Source: Verrucomicrobiota bacterium
GTDB taxonomy: Bacteria > Verrucomicrobiota > Verrucomicrobiia > Chthoniobacterales > UBA10450
NCBI GenBank assembly: GCA_003219995.1
Contig: QHRC01000033.1
Span: 1,937-7,825 of the forward strand
DNA: 5,889 bases
Reading direction: 5' to 3'
Shown: positions 1-5,889 of the stretch, one piece after another
How the letters are laid out: each line of letters opens with the position of its first letter
Position numbering within the stretch: position 1 is the first letter of the stretch
The notes under the pieces: generated by a model
Told to the model about the DNA's origin: nothing
Seen by the model: only the letters and a program-made list of their open reading frames with translations
Database searches by the model: none
Translations under genes and position numbers: made by a program

Positions 1-1307
1 CAGAGTGTTTCTTCGTTGCGATAAATTTCCGTGCGGGCCCAAGTGTAGCTCCCGATTGCGCCGAGGAGAAGCGTGACAACAGCCCCGGTTACAATCTTTA
101 TCCACCGTGGGCGCGAATCCAACAGACGCGCCACGCCCGCACTGAACAGAGCGATCAGAGAAATATCAGCGAAATATTGGAAATGATCTGCGACCAGGGT
201 TCCACTGCGCGCATAAGCCATGCGCAACAATCCAAGCACGGGTAATAGCGCGACGACGAAGTAGGCGAAGGCAAAGAGAAGGCTGCGCGTCCAGCGATTT
301 CGCCATCGCCAGAGAATCAACATCACGCCAATGAGCGCGAGCAAAGGCAGCCATTCCACCAGTCGAGGCGAATCGAATCGCCAACTCGGATAGACATTCA
401 TAAGCCGGATCGGCGCGAAGACCTTGCCTGCATACCACCAGACTGCCATTCCGGCGTTAGCGAAGCGTCGACCGAAAGATCCGAGAACAATCTCCTCCTC
501 ACCAATGCCGCGACTTTGAAACCAAAGCGTTAACAAGCCCAGCGCGATGGCGACCAAAAAGAATGGCCAGGTTCGAATCATCTCGCGATGAAAATGCGGG
601 CTCCCCCGCTTGGCGACTTGGCGCCCGCCTGCACCATTATTTCTCTCGAGACTTGAGCTTCGCCGCCACCACGCGCAGAGCAAAATTACGACAGGCAGAA
701 AGACGACGTGTGTTTTTGACAGAAGCGCGAAGAGGAAAAAACAGAGCGAGGCGACATAAGCGACCGAGCTGCTGAAGGCTCGTTTTTCTTCGATCTCAAA
801 AAAACAGAGCAGTGAGACAAGAAAGAAGAACATGGAAAGCAGATTTTTTAGCTCGGATATCCATGCCACGGATTCGGCGTGGACCGGGTGGATCCCGAAA
901 ATCAGACCGGCCAACCAGGCGCCTGGAATTTCCAGCCTTCGCAATACCGCCCAAACGAGCAGCGCGTTGGCAGACTGAAGAAAAATGTTGAGGGCGTGAT
1001 AACCAGCGGCATGCACGCCAAAAAGGTGATACTCAATCCAGAATATAGTGTTAGTGAGCGGGAAATAATCTGCGGTTCTGGCTCCCGACCAAATTTCAGC
1101 CAAGCCGGAGAGACTTCGCAGCAACGGATTCGCTGTGATCAGCGGCTCGTCGTCCCAAACGAAACCTGCACCGAGCGCGGGCAAGTAAGCGAACCAAATC
1201 GCCACGACAATTACTACGGTTTTTGCCGCAAGCGGCCAACGGTCGAGTCCTTGGGGCCCGCGCCGTTGCTTGCTGGCAGGCTTATTCGACGTCGATCTCG
1301 CGGACAC
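1..1307 (-). CDS. TMTC-like GT-C fold membrane protein (DUF1736-type, probable TPR tail), partial at left edge
   Basis: An uninterrupted frame of 435 codons runs from a GTG at 1307 to the window's left edge; the C-terminus is missing. The protein is strongly hydrophobic with many membrane segments, the first at about residues 27-45. It carries the landmarks of bacterial TMTC-like proteins: an acidic WDDE after the first helix (51-54), HPVHAESVAWISELKN (140-155), an LLSKT...LP segment (195-205), a DUF1736-like stretch with WWYAGK...YPSW (290-309), ADHFQYF (373-379), and YRNEETL just before the cut. In relatives that last point leads into a TPR array, expected beyond base 1. Eukaryotic TMTC proteins are O-mannosyltransferases of the GT-C fold; the substrate of bacterial relatives is largely unknown, so glycosyl transfer is inference. 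GTG 1307 is chosen because the frame has no ATG before codon 159 and the next GTG (codon 35) would cut the first helix. It overlaps the upstream PH gene by 26 bp, suggesting co-translation. Confidence 0.85.
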   Translation of the reverse strand, partial: MSARSTSNKPASKQRRGPQGLDRWPLAAKTVVIVVAIWFAYLPALGAGFVWDDEPLITANPLLRSLSGLAEIWSGARTADYFPLTNTIFWIEYHLFGVHAAGYHALNIFLQSANALLVWAVLRRLEIPGAWLAGLIFGIHPVHAESVAWISELKNLLSMFFFLVSLLCFFEIEEKRAFSSSVAYVASLCFFLFALLSKTHVVFLPVVILLCAWWRRSSSLERNNGAGGRQVAKRGSPHFHREMIRTWPFFLVAIALGLLTLWFQSRGIGEEEIVLGSFGRRFANAGMAVWWYAGKVFAPIRLMNVYPSWRFDSPRLVEWLPLLALIGVMLILWRWRNRWTRSLLFAFAYFVVALLPVLGLLRMAYARSGTLVADHFQYFADISLIALFSAGVARLLDSRPRWIKIVTGAVVTLLLGAIGSYTWARTEIYRNEETL

Positions 1308-1701
1308 CTTTTTGCTGGCGAATGATCTCGACTTGATTGCGAATTTTGTCGCCGAGTCCGACGGCGCTTGGGATTGCCTGGATGAAAATGAAGGGCGAGG
1401 ACGTGTCGGAAGTATTCATCTGCACGTTCTCGACTCCGACCAATCGATAAAGAAACGGCTGCCTCGTCTCCAGATCCTTGACGCGATACAATTCCAGTGT
1501 GTCAGTCACCTTGCTGAAAACGCCTTCCGTGATTTTCAGACGCTCGGTTGTAAGCTCGTAGATTTTATTTTTCGTTTGGAGATATCGCGCGAGCGCAATA
1601 AAGATCGGCACGATGAGCCAGCAGAAGAGCAAGCTTAGAATGTAGACGCCGAAGTTTTTCCACTGCGATGAGCTGCCGCGCCAGACGACCTCTTCTGCCA
1701 T
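1282..1701 (-). CDS. Membrane-anchored bacterial PH-domain protein (bPH2/DUF304 type)
   Basis: A 139-residue protein. A short soluble start (residues 1-15, with VVWRGS) precedes one hydrophobic stretch at about 16-40, long enough for a single membrane helix or a tight hairpin. A bacterial PH-like domain of the bPH2 family follows at about 47-127. Its typical pattern is visible: YELTTERLKITEGVFSK (48-64), then DTLELYRVKDLE (67-78), a RLVGVENV turn (86-93), TSDTSSPF (97-104) and a closing helix ending RQQKG. Proteins of this kind are small inner-membrane proteins without catalytic residues and are of uncertain role. It is the first gene of a minus-strand pair; its end overlaps the start of the TMTC-like gene, so the two may work together at the membrane. 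The ATG at 1701 has no clear ribosome binding site in the preceding bases (CAACTTTCCAG). Family assignment is firm; function is unknown. Confidence 0.85.
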   Translation of the reverse strand: MAEEVVWRGSSSQWKNFGVYILSLLFCWLIVPIFIALARYLQTKNKIYELTTERLKITEGVFSKVTDTLELYRVKDLETRQPFLYRLVGVENVQMNTSDTSSPFIFIQAIPSAVGLGDKIRNQVEIIRQQKGVREIDVE

Positions 1702-1864
1702 CTGGAAAGTTGTAGCATGTCAACAAGGGAGCACAAGCGCTGTGGCCTTCGCGATATTTTAATTGTCATTCCGAGCGGAGCGAAGAATCTCTCACTGAAT
1801 AAATTGTGAGATCCCTCGCGTTGCTCAGGACGATAGCCAGCAAACCAGCGGCCGTTAGCAGACG
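1702..1864. other. Divergent intergenic region between PH-domain gene and nucleotidyltransferase gene
   Basis: This 163-bp spacer separates two divergent genes, so promoters for both should lie here or just inside the genes. Nearly half of it is the REP-like palindrome at 1764-1835. That leaves about 62 bp before the PH gene and 29 bp before the nucleotidyltransferase gene. On the minus strand a weak sigma70-like pair can be drawn: TAAAAT (plus-strand bases 1756-1761) with TTCGCT 17 bp upstream, inside the repeat. The match to the -35 consensus is poor, so I do not call a promoter. No plausible coding frame was seen. Confidence 0.6.
1764..1835. repeat. REP-like imperfect palindrome (TCATTCCGAGC family)
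   Basis: The left arm (1764-1795) begins TGTCATTCCGAGCGGAG and the right arm (1806-1835) ends CTCAGGACGATA. The reverse complement of the right arm aligns with the left arm as T-TC-T-C-GAGC----GCGA-G-ATCTC, with a two-base bulge before the shared AC. The loop is the AT-rich TGAATAAATT (1796-1805). Words of the type 'GTCATTCCGAGCG...GAATCTC' are, from general knowledge, dispersed intergenic repeats in many environmental bacterial genomes. Only one copy is present here, so repetitiveness in this genome is inferred from the word and the palindrome. Because it sits between divergent genes it is unlikely to be simply a transcription terminator. Confidence 0.7.
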
Positions 1865-2890
1865 ATGCCGCTAATTACACAAGCGTTCGTACTCGGCGCC
1901 GGACTAGGGACGCGTCTGCGCCCGTTGACCGATGATCTGCCCAAGCCGCTCGTCCCGATTTTTCAGAAGCCGCTCATTACTTTCGCGTTTGATCATTTGA
2001 TCGATTTCGGTGTCGAGAGGTTTTTCGTGAACACGCATCATCGCCCGGAGCGGTTTTGGGAAATTTTTGGTAGACCGCGACTCCCGGGCGCGCGGCAGAA
2101 ATTCGTCGGACAGCCCGGAGGTCTGTCCCTATCGAGTGAAGGTTTTTATCGTGATCGGACAATCGAATTCCGTCATGAGCTAAATCTGCTCGAAACGGCC
2201 GGTGGAATCGCAAATATCGCCGATTCGTTAGGCAACGAACCGCTCCTGGTTTACAACGGCGACGTCCTGACCGATTTGCCGATCGCGCGTTTGATCGAAC
2301 ATCACTTTCGCGCCGCAAATGTCGTTACCCTTGCACTCCGGTCCGGGCCTGGACCGAAGCAGATCGCGCTTGATTCAGAGAAGGGCCGTGTCATCGACAT
2401 TCGAAATCAACTTGGCACGGACGGATCGGATGAGTTTGTTTTTTCGGGCATCTACGTTGTCGATCGAAAGTTTGTCGATGGTCTCCAGCGCGGTGTGAAA
2501 CGTTCCGTCATCCCGATTTTTCTGGAGCTGATTCGACACGGGGAAAAGCTCGGCGGTGTAGTGATCGACGAAGGCCATTGGTGGGACGTCGGCAATCGGG
2601 AAGCGTATCTGCAGCTGCATTGCGAGTTGCCCTCGCTGAATTTCCCGGGTTATCCGGTGGACGATCCGGACTGGAGGATTTTTGTCCACAAGACCGCAAT
2701 TATCGATCCAACTGCGCAACTTCGCGGCTACTCGGTGGTCGGCGCGGATTGCCGGGTGGGAGAGGCGGCAATTTTGGAAGACACTATTTTGTGGCCCGGC
2801 GCACAAATTGCTTCACGAAGTAACCTCAGGGGTTGTATTGTCCGCTCCCACCGCAAAGCGAGCGGCGTCAGTCGCAACATCGATATTTAG
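1865..2890 (+). CDS. Sugar-1-phosphate nucleotidyltransferase with C-terminal beta-helix tail, MurU-like
   Basis: A 341-residue cytosolic enzyme of the NTP_transferase (Rossmann-like) family, which joins a sugar-1-phosphate to an NTP to give an NDP-sugar and pyrophosphate. Visible motifs are the nucleotide-binding loop GAGLGTRLRPLT (11-22) with PKPLVP (26-31, K27), ETAGGI in the sugar pocket, YNGDVLTD (130-137, D133 a likely metal ligand), FSGIY, and GHWWDVG (237-243, D241 a second likely metal ligand). From about 274 to 335 short hexapeptide-like repeats suggest a left-handed beta-helix tail, which the roughly 223-residue Pseudomonas MurU lacks. ETAGGI, NGDV-TD, FSGI and GHW-DVG closely match my recollection of MurU (N-acetylmuramate-1-phosphate uridylyltransferase). 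The AmgK-like kinase 4 bp downstream supports a kinase/uridylyltransferase pair. A mannose-1-phosphate guanylyltransferase-like role is the main alternative. The ATG at 1865 sits directly before the conserved N-terminus; no strong ribosome binding site is seen. Confidence 0.9.
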   Translation: MPLITQAFVLGAGLGTRLRPLTDDLPKPLVPIFQKPLITFAFDHLIDFGVERFFVNTHHRPERFWEIFGRPRLPGARQKFVGQPGGLSLSSEGFYRDRTIEFRHELNLLETAGGIANIADSLGNEPLLVYNGDVLTDLPIARLIEHHFRAANVVTLALRSGPGPKQIALDSEKGRVIDIRNQLGTDGSDEFVFSGIYVVDRKFVDGLQRGVKRSVIPIFLELIRHGEKLGGVVIDEGHWWDVGNREAYLQLHCELPSLNFPGYPVDDPDWRIFVHKTAIIDPTAQLRGYSVVGADCRVGEAAILEDTILWPGAQIASRSNLRGCIVRSHRKASGVSRNIDI

Positions 2891-2894
2891 GGCC

Positions 2895-3884
2895 ATGAGA
2901 ACGGATCTTCTTCTTCGCCAGACACGAATGCATTTCCCGCGTTTCAATGTCGACGAGGTAGAAATCACACCGATCGAGAAAGGCGGCTCTGACCGAAAAT
3001 TTTACCGAGTGAATTGCGCGCCGGCGCAGGCGCTCATCCTCGTGAAATACAATTTGGAGCGCGAAGAAAACCGGCATTATGTCGCGATTGCAAAATTTCT
3101 CGCCGCCCACAGGATCCATGCGCCGAAGATTTATTATCACGATCCGGACGAGGGATTGATCTGGATCGAGGATTTGGGCGAGCGCGACCTTTTCAGTTAC
3201 CGCGTCGAAAGCTGGCTGGTGCGCCGCGCCTTTTACGAATCGGCGCTGGATGAGGTCGCCCGGCTGCATCGTATCCCGGAAAAGGCTTCGCGCGCAATCC
3301 GCGGCGATTTACCGGCCGAATTCAACACTGCGCTTTATCTTTGGGAACAGAATTATTTTTTCGAGAATTGTTTGGGCCGCCATTTCGAGATTGACAGCGT
3401 TAAGCTCGCGGCGCTCGCCGCACTGCCCGTCTTGCGCCAAATTGCGGAACGTCTCGCCGATCTGCCGCGGGTTTTGGTGCATCGCGATTTTCAGTCGCAA
3501 AACATCCTCCTGCGCAATGGCCAGGCCTATCTGATCGATTTTCAAGGAATGCGGCCCGGTCTTGCCCAATACGATCTCGCTTCGTTGCTTTATGATCCCT
3601 ATGTGGATCTTGCGCGCGAAGAGCGGGACGAACTGATTGCGTATTATCGCGAGCAGCAGATTAGAAACGGGATCAACATTGACGGTGAATTCGACTTCAC
3701 CCTTCGCCTTTGCGCGATGCAGCGACTGATGCAGGCTCTCGGCGCCTACGGATTTCTCGGCCTGGTCAAAGGTCACGAGCAATTTCTCGAACATGTTCCC
3801 GCAGCGGTGAAATCTCTGCGCCGCATTGTCGAACCAATCGAAGGTTTAGAGCAGCTCGAAGCGCTCCTCGCTCAATTGATTTAA
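2895..3884 (+). CDS. AmgK-like sugar kinase (aminoglycoside phosphotransferase fold)
   Basis: A 329-residue soluble kinase of the APH/choline kinase fold. Visible features are GGSDRKFYRV (30-39, nucleotide loop region), a likely ATP-binding lysine in LILVKYN (K51), IEDLGERD (91-98) in the hinge region, the catalytic loop VHRDFQSQN (195-203, with H196, D198, N203), and the metal-binding LIDFQG (213-218, D215). The order and spacing, including VAIAKFL (63-69) and the DFQ motif, resemble AmgK, which phosphorylates N-acetylmuramate and N-acetylglucosamine at the anomeric carbon. The preceding nucleotidyltransferase would use such a 1-phosphate. The frame is open upstream to an ATG at 2682, but that start lies deep inside the nucleotidyltransferase gene. 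The ATG at 2895 follows its stop by 4 bp, has a partial AGGG just upstream and gives the usual family length. The substrate is inferred; an unrelated small-molecule phosphotransferase remains possible. Confidence 0.88.
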   Translation: MRTDLLLRQTRMHFPRFNVDEVEITPIEKGGSDRKFYRVNCAPAQALILVKYNLEREENRHYVAIAKFLAAHRIHAPKIYYHDPDEGLIWIEDLGERDLFSYRVESWLVRRAFYESALDEVARLHRIPEKASRAIRGDLPAEFNTALYLWEQNYFFENCLGRHFEIDSVKLAALAALPVLRQIAERLADLPRVLVHRDFQSQNILLRNGQAYLIDFQGMRPGLAQYDLASLLYDPYVDLAREERDELIAYYREQQIRNGINIDGEFDFTLRLCAMQRLMQALGAYGFLGLVKGHEQFLEHVPAAVKSLRRIVEPIEGLEQLEALLAQLI

Positions 3885-4498
3885 CGCCCGGACAAGAACG
3901 GGTTTGTCTGGCGTTCGGTCCCAATCTTAGTCGGCGGTCCATGCCCGGGGAGCACGGTTACATTGTCGCCGAGCGGAAATAATTTGTTCTGAATTCCCGC
4001 GAACAAAAGATCGGCATCTCCGCCCGGCAAATCCCAGCGCCCAACGCCACTGGCAAAGAGCACATCGCCGCCGATGAGTAGTTCGTCTTTCCGCGAGAGG
4101 AAACAAAGACTCCCGGGGCAATGGCCTGGCACCTCCAGCACTTGCATTTCCAGGCCGAGAAAATTTCGTGACGGCGTTTCTTCGATCATGAAATCGGGCT
4201 GGACTGGCTCAATTTCCAACTCAAACCCGAAACTGCGAAAGAATTCCCGATCCGAAATCATTGGGGCGGTAATGGGGTGGCATGCGACCGGGCAATTGAA
4301 GCGGTGTTTGATTTTAGCGACGTCCTGGATGTGATCGATGTGTCCATGCGTGAGAAGCAATAGTTTTAGATCGAGCCGGCGCGAGTCGAGCCAATCGCAA
4401 GCGCCATCGGGCGCGTCGAACAAGATCCAGCCTTGCGGCGCTCGAACCAGATAGCAATTGGTCTCGAAAATGCCGCCGCAAAAGGTTTCGTAAGTCAT
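3881..4498 (-). CDS. Metallo-beta-lactamase-fold hydrolase, glyoxalase II-like (YcbL type)
   Basis: A 205-residue protein with a full metal site: THGHIDH (50-56; H51, H53, D55, H56), PGHCPGS (124-130; H126), GGDVLF (143-148; D145) and PGHGP (184-188; H186). The N-terminal TNCYLV (13-18) and FDAPDG (27-32), the GRWDLPGGD segment (153-161) and the C-terminal ERQTNPFL (195-202) are typical of the short glyoxalase II-like branch. That branch probably hydrolyses thioesters such as S-lactoylglutathione or a related low-molecular-weight thiol ester. It lacks the extra C-terminal helical domain of classical GloB (about 250 residues), and the true substrate cannot be read from sequence. No signal peptide is seen, so it should be cytosolic. 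It is convergent with the AmgK-like gene, their stop codons overlapping in TTAA, and divergent from prc. The ATG at 4498 gives the family's usual N-terminus; upstream bases (CGGCGGCC) are not a clear ribosome binding site. Confidence 0.9.
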   Translation of the reverse strand: MTYETFCGGIFETNCYLVRAPQGWILFDAPDGACDWLDSRRLDLKLLLLTHGHIDHIQDVAKIKHRFNCPVACHPITAPMISDREFFRSFGFELEIEPVQPDFMIEETPSRNFLGLEMQVLEVPGHCPGSLCFLSRKDELLIGGDVLFASGVGRWDLPGGDADLLFAGIQNKLFPLGDNVTVLPGHGPPTKIGTERQTNPFLSGR

Positions 4499-4711
4499 GG
4501 CCGCCGTTTCAGTTTCGCGTCGAAGCTAGCATTGAAAAGCCCCTTTGCATTTTGCCGCTGATGGAATGGAAGCCGCATTCGACAACCGAATTTCCTCCAC
4601 TTTTTTGAATGTTACAGCGCGCCGGTTGTCTCAACTCCTACATGTCGATCTTGCCCAAGTTGTCTTGCGTTTCGCGCTGAATTCTGCGAACGTGGCAAAC
4701 CTCTTTTCTCA
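4499..4711. other. Divergent intergenic region between MBL-fold hydrolase and prc
   Basis: This 213-bp region lies between two divergent start codons and should hold both promoters. No convincing -35/-10 pair with proper spacing was found on either strand. It holds three GTTGTC words: inverted at 4581-4586, direct at 4625-4630 and 4659-4664. The first two extend to an 8-bp inverted repeat, GACAACCG / CGGTTGTC, with a 34-bp spacer. These could be a regulator site or chance. Short frames such as a 23-codon ORF at 4609-4680 have no start signal or recognisable features. No terminator-like hairpin with a T run was seen. Confidence 0.5.
4581..4630. repeat. Short inverted repeat GACAACCG / CGGTTGTC in the prc upstream region
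   Basis: GACAACCG at 4581-4588 is exactly matched by its reverse complement CGGTTGTC at 4623-4630, with 34 bp between them; the match does not extend on either side. A further direct GTTGTCT lies at 4659-4665. The position between two divergent genes would suit a regulator site, but an 8-bp match of this kind can also arise by chance. Confidence 0.25.
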
Positions 4712-5889
4712 ATGAAATCACGTTTTGGTCTATTGCTGGCGGCTCCCGCCCTAATTTTCTTCAGTGCCGCCGCACCCCAGCCGCTTCAGGCGAAGTCGGA
4801 TGCCGAACAAATCTGCGTCTCGGTCGGCCGACTGCTCGAGGAAGGCCATTACACGCATCAGCCGCTGAACGATGAAGTGTCGCGAAAATTCCTCCAGACT
4901 TATCTGGAGCTGCTCGATTACAGTCATCTTTTTTTCACGCAGCAGGATATCGAAGCGCTCAATACCAAATATGGAGACGCGGTCGACGATGATGTTCTTC
5001 TCGGTAATTTGAAACCGGCCTACGAAATTTACGATCTCTACGCGAAGCGCGTGGACCAGCGCGTGGCCAAGGTCAAGGAGTTGCTCAAGCAGCCGGTGGA
5101 TTTTAAAGCCGATGCGACGATCGAGGTCAGCCGCCAAAAGGCGCCCTGGCCGAAAGATGAGGCGGAAGCTGACCAGCTTTGGCGCGGTCGCATCACGAAC
5201 GAATTGTTGCAAGAAAAGTTGAGCGAGCACCCGATCGAGCCCGGCCCGCAGTTGGTGGCGCGCCGTTACGATCGTCTCGCCCGCACCGTGCACGAGGAAG
5301 ATAAGAACGAGCAGGTGAAGCTTTATCTCGATGCGCTCGCGCAAACCTACGATCCGCACTCGGAATATTTGAGCAAAGCCGACCTGAAGAATTTCAGCAT
5401 CAACATGGGCCTCTCACTCGTGGGAATTGGCGCGATGCTTCGCACCGAAGATGGCTATGCGAAAATCGAGAGCCTGGTTCCGGGCGGTCCCGCGCAGGTA
5501 GATGGACGGTTAAAAGTGGGCGACCGAATTACGGCCGTGGCGCAGGGCGCAACCGACTATGTCGATGTTCGCGAGATGCGGCTGGACAAAGTGGTGGAGA
5601 TGATCCGCGGCAAAAAAGGCACCCATGTGCGGCTGCTCGTGATTCCGGCCGATGCCGCCGATCCTTCCCGTCGCAAGAGTGTCGAGCTGGTGCGGGATGA
5701 AATTAAATTGAAAGATCAGGAAGCGCGCGCGGACATCATCATTAAGAAGGATGAAAGCGGCAATCCCGTAAAACTCGGCTGGCTCACGCTGCCGTCGTTT
5801 TATGCGGACATGGACCGGCACCAGAAGAGCACCACGCGCGATGTACTGGCGCTGCTCAAGCGGCTGAAGAAGGAAAACATTGCTGGGCT
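4712..5889 (+). CDS. prc: Tail-specific protease Prc/Tsp (S41 family), partial at right edge
   Basis: The first 392 residues of a periplasmic carboxy-terminal processing protease, cut by the window end. A signal peptide is visible (basic MKSR, hydrophobic core to about residue 20, likely cleavage after LQA near 27). The helical Tsp N-terminal domain follows (about 28-210) with LLDYSH (67-72) and KAPWPK (143-148), then DPHSEYLS (214-221), then a PDZ domain (about 226-315) with SLVGIGA (235-241) and VPGGPA (256-261). The start of the S41 core follows (LGWLTLPSFY). This order and these words match E. coli Prc, about 680 residues long, so roughly the last 290 residues are missing here, including the catalytic Ser and Lys. 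Prc degrades tagged periplasmic proteins and, in E. coli, trims lipoproteins and peptidoglycan hydrolases. The ATG at 4712 gives a proper signal peptide; the bases before it are pyrimidine-rich (CCTCTTTTCTCA), with no Shine-Dalgarno sequence. Confidence 0.93.
   Translation, partial: MKSRFGLLLAAPALIFFSAAAPQPLQAKSDAEQICVSVGRLLEEGHYTHQPLNDEVSRKFLQTYLELLDYSHLFFTQQDIEALNTKYGDAVDDDVLLGNLKPAYEIYDLYAKRVDQRVAKVKELLKQPVDFKADATIEVSRQKAPWPKDEAEADQLWRGRITNELLQEKLSEHPIEPGPQLVARRYDRLARTVHEEDKNEQVKLYLDALAQTYDPHSEYLSKADLKNFSINMGLSLVGIGAMLRTEDGYAKIESLVPGGPAQVDGRLKVGDRITAVAQGATDYVDVREMRLDKVVEMIRGKKGTHVRLLVIPADAADPSRRKSVELVRDEIKLKDQEARADIIIKKDESGNPVKLGWLTLPSFYADMDRHQKSTTRDVLALLKRLKKENIAG

Noticed and set aside
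879..1638. Two plus-strand open frames (879-1325 and 1270-1638)
   Set aside because: They lie antisense to the TMTC-like and PH-domain genes, whose family motifs fix the minus strand as coding.
1764..1835. The palindrome read as a rho-independent terminator
   Set aside because: It lies between divergent starts rather than gene ends, has no T run after the stem on either strand, and matches a dispersed-repeat word better.
2682..2894. In-frame upstream extension of the AmgK-like kinase to an ATG at 2682 (400 residues)
   Set aside because: It would overlap the nucleotidyltransferase by 209 bp, the extra 71 residues resemble no kinase N-terminus, and the ATG at 2895 fits family length and operon spacing.
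2375..3269. Minus-strand open frames across the nucleotidyltransferase/kinase junction (2375-2806, 2868-3269)
   Set aside because: They are antisense to two confidently assigned plus-strand genes, with no domain similarity visible.
3309..3794. Open frame of 161 codons on the minus strand
   Set aside because: It is antisense to the catalytic part of the AmgK-like kinase and has no independent start signal or recognisable motif.
4609..4680. Small 23-codon ORF upstream of prc, a possible leader peptide
   Set aside because: It has no ribosome binding site, no attenuator-like hairpin after it and no codon bias suggesting a leader; such short frames are expected by chance.
4751..5359. Open frame of 202 codons on the minus strand
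   Set aside because: It lies fully antisense to the well-recognised prc coding region and shows no recognisable domain; it is a reading-frame shadow of a GC-rich gene.
1..5889. CRISPR array, tRNA/rRNA genes, insertion sequence, prophage or defence island
   Set aside because: No regularly spaced direct repeats, cloverleaf, transposase or integrase motif, or phage gene was seen on either strand.

Overview
The window looks like chromosomal DNA of a free-living Gram-negative bacterium, most likely from Verrucomicrobiota. That lineage is inferred from the kind of genes present: a bacterial TMTC-type membrane protein next to a PH-domain protein, a sugar nucleotidyltransferase paired with an AmgK-like kinase, and a full-length-type Prc protease. 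It also rests on a REP-like palindrome of the 'TCATTCCGAGC...' kind. No marker gene settles the lineage. Six protein genes are supported. Two of them run off the ends, and almost all remaining DNA lies in two short divergent intergenic regions.

Left part (1-1701, minus strand): a two-gene unit. A small membrane-anchored bacterial PH-domain protein (1282-1701) is followed, with a 26-bp overlap, by a multi-spanning TMTC-like GT-C fold protein (1307 down to base 1). The second gene starts at GTG and leaves the window before its expected TPR domain. It has no ATG until codon 159, so an ATG-only gene search would miss or truncate it.

Intergenic 1702-1864: divergent spacer holding an imperfect 72-bp palindrome of a REP-like repeat family.

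Middle (1865-3884, plus strand): a nucleotidyltransferase with a C-terminal left-handed beta-helix tail, then 4 bp later an AmgK-like sugar kinase. The pair resembles the MurU/AmgK cell-wall sugar recycling module, in which a kinase makes a sugar-1-phosphate and a uridylyltransferase turns it into a UDP-sugar. The true substrate is not proven by sequence. A glyoxalase-II-like metallo-beta-lactamase-fold hydrolase (3881-4498, minus strand) meets the kinase tail to tail, and the two stop codons share a TTAA.

Right part: a 213-bp divergent spacer with three GTTGTC words, then a secreted tail-specific protease (Prc/Tsp, 4712 onward). Its N-terminal domain and PDZ domain are present, but it is cut before its catalytic Ser/Lys dyad.

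Most starts lack a clear Shine-Dalgarno sequence. I found no RNA gene, CRISPR array, insertion sequence, integrase or phage gene, and no convincing evidence of an entirely new system. The items most worth a second look are the MurU/AmgK-like pair, the REP-like element between divergent genes and the PH/TMTC overlap.
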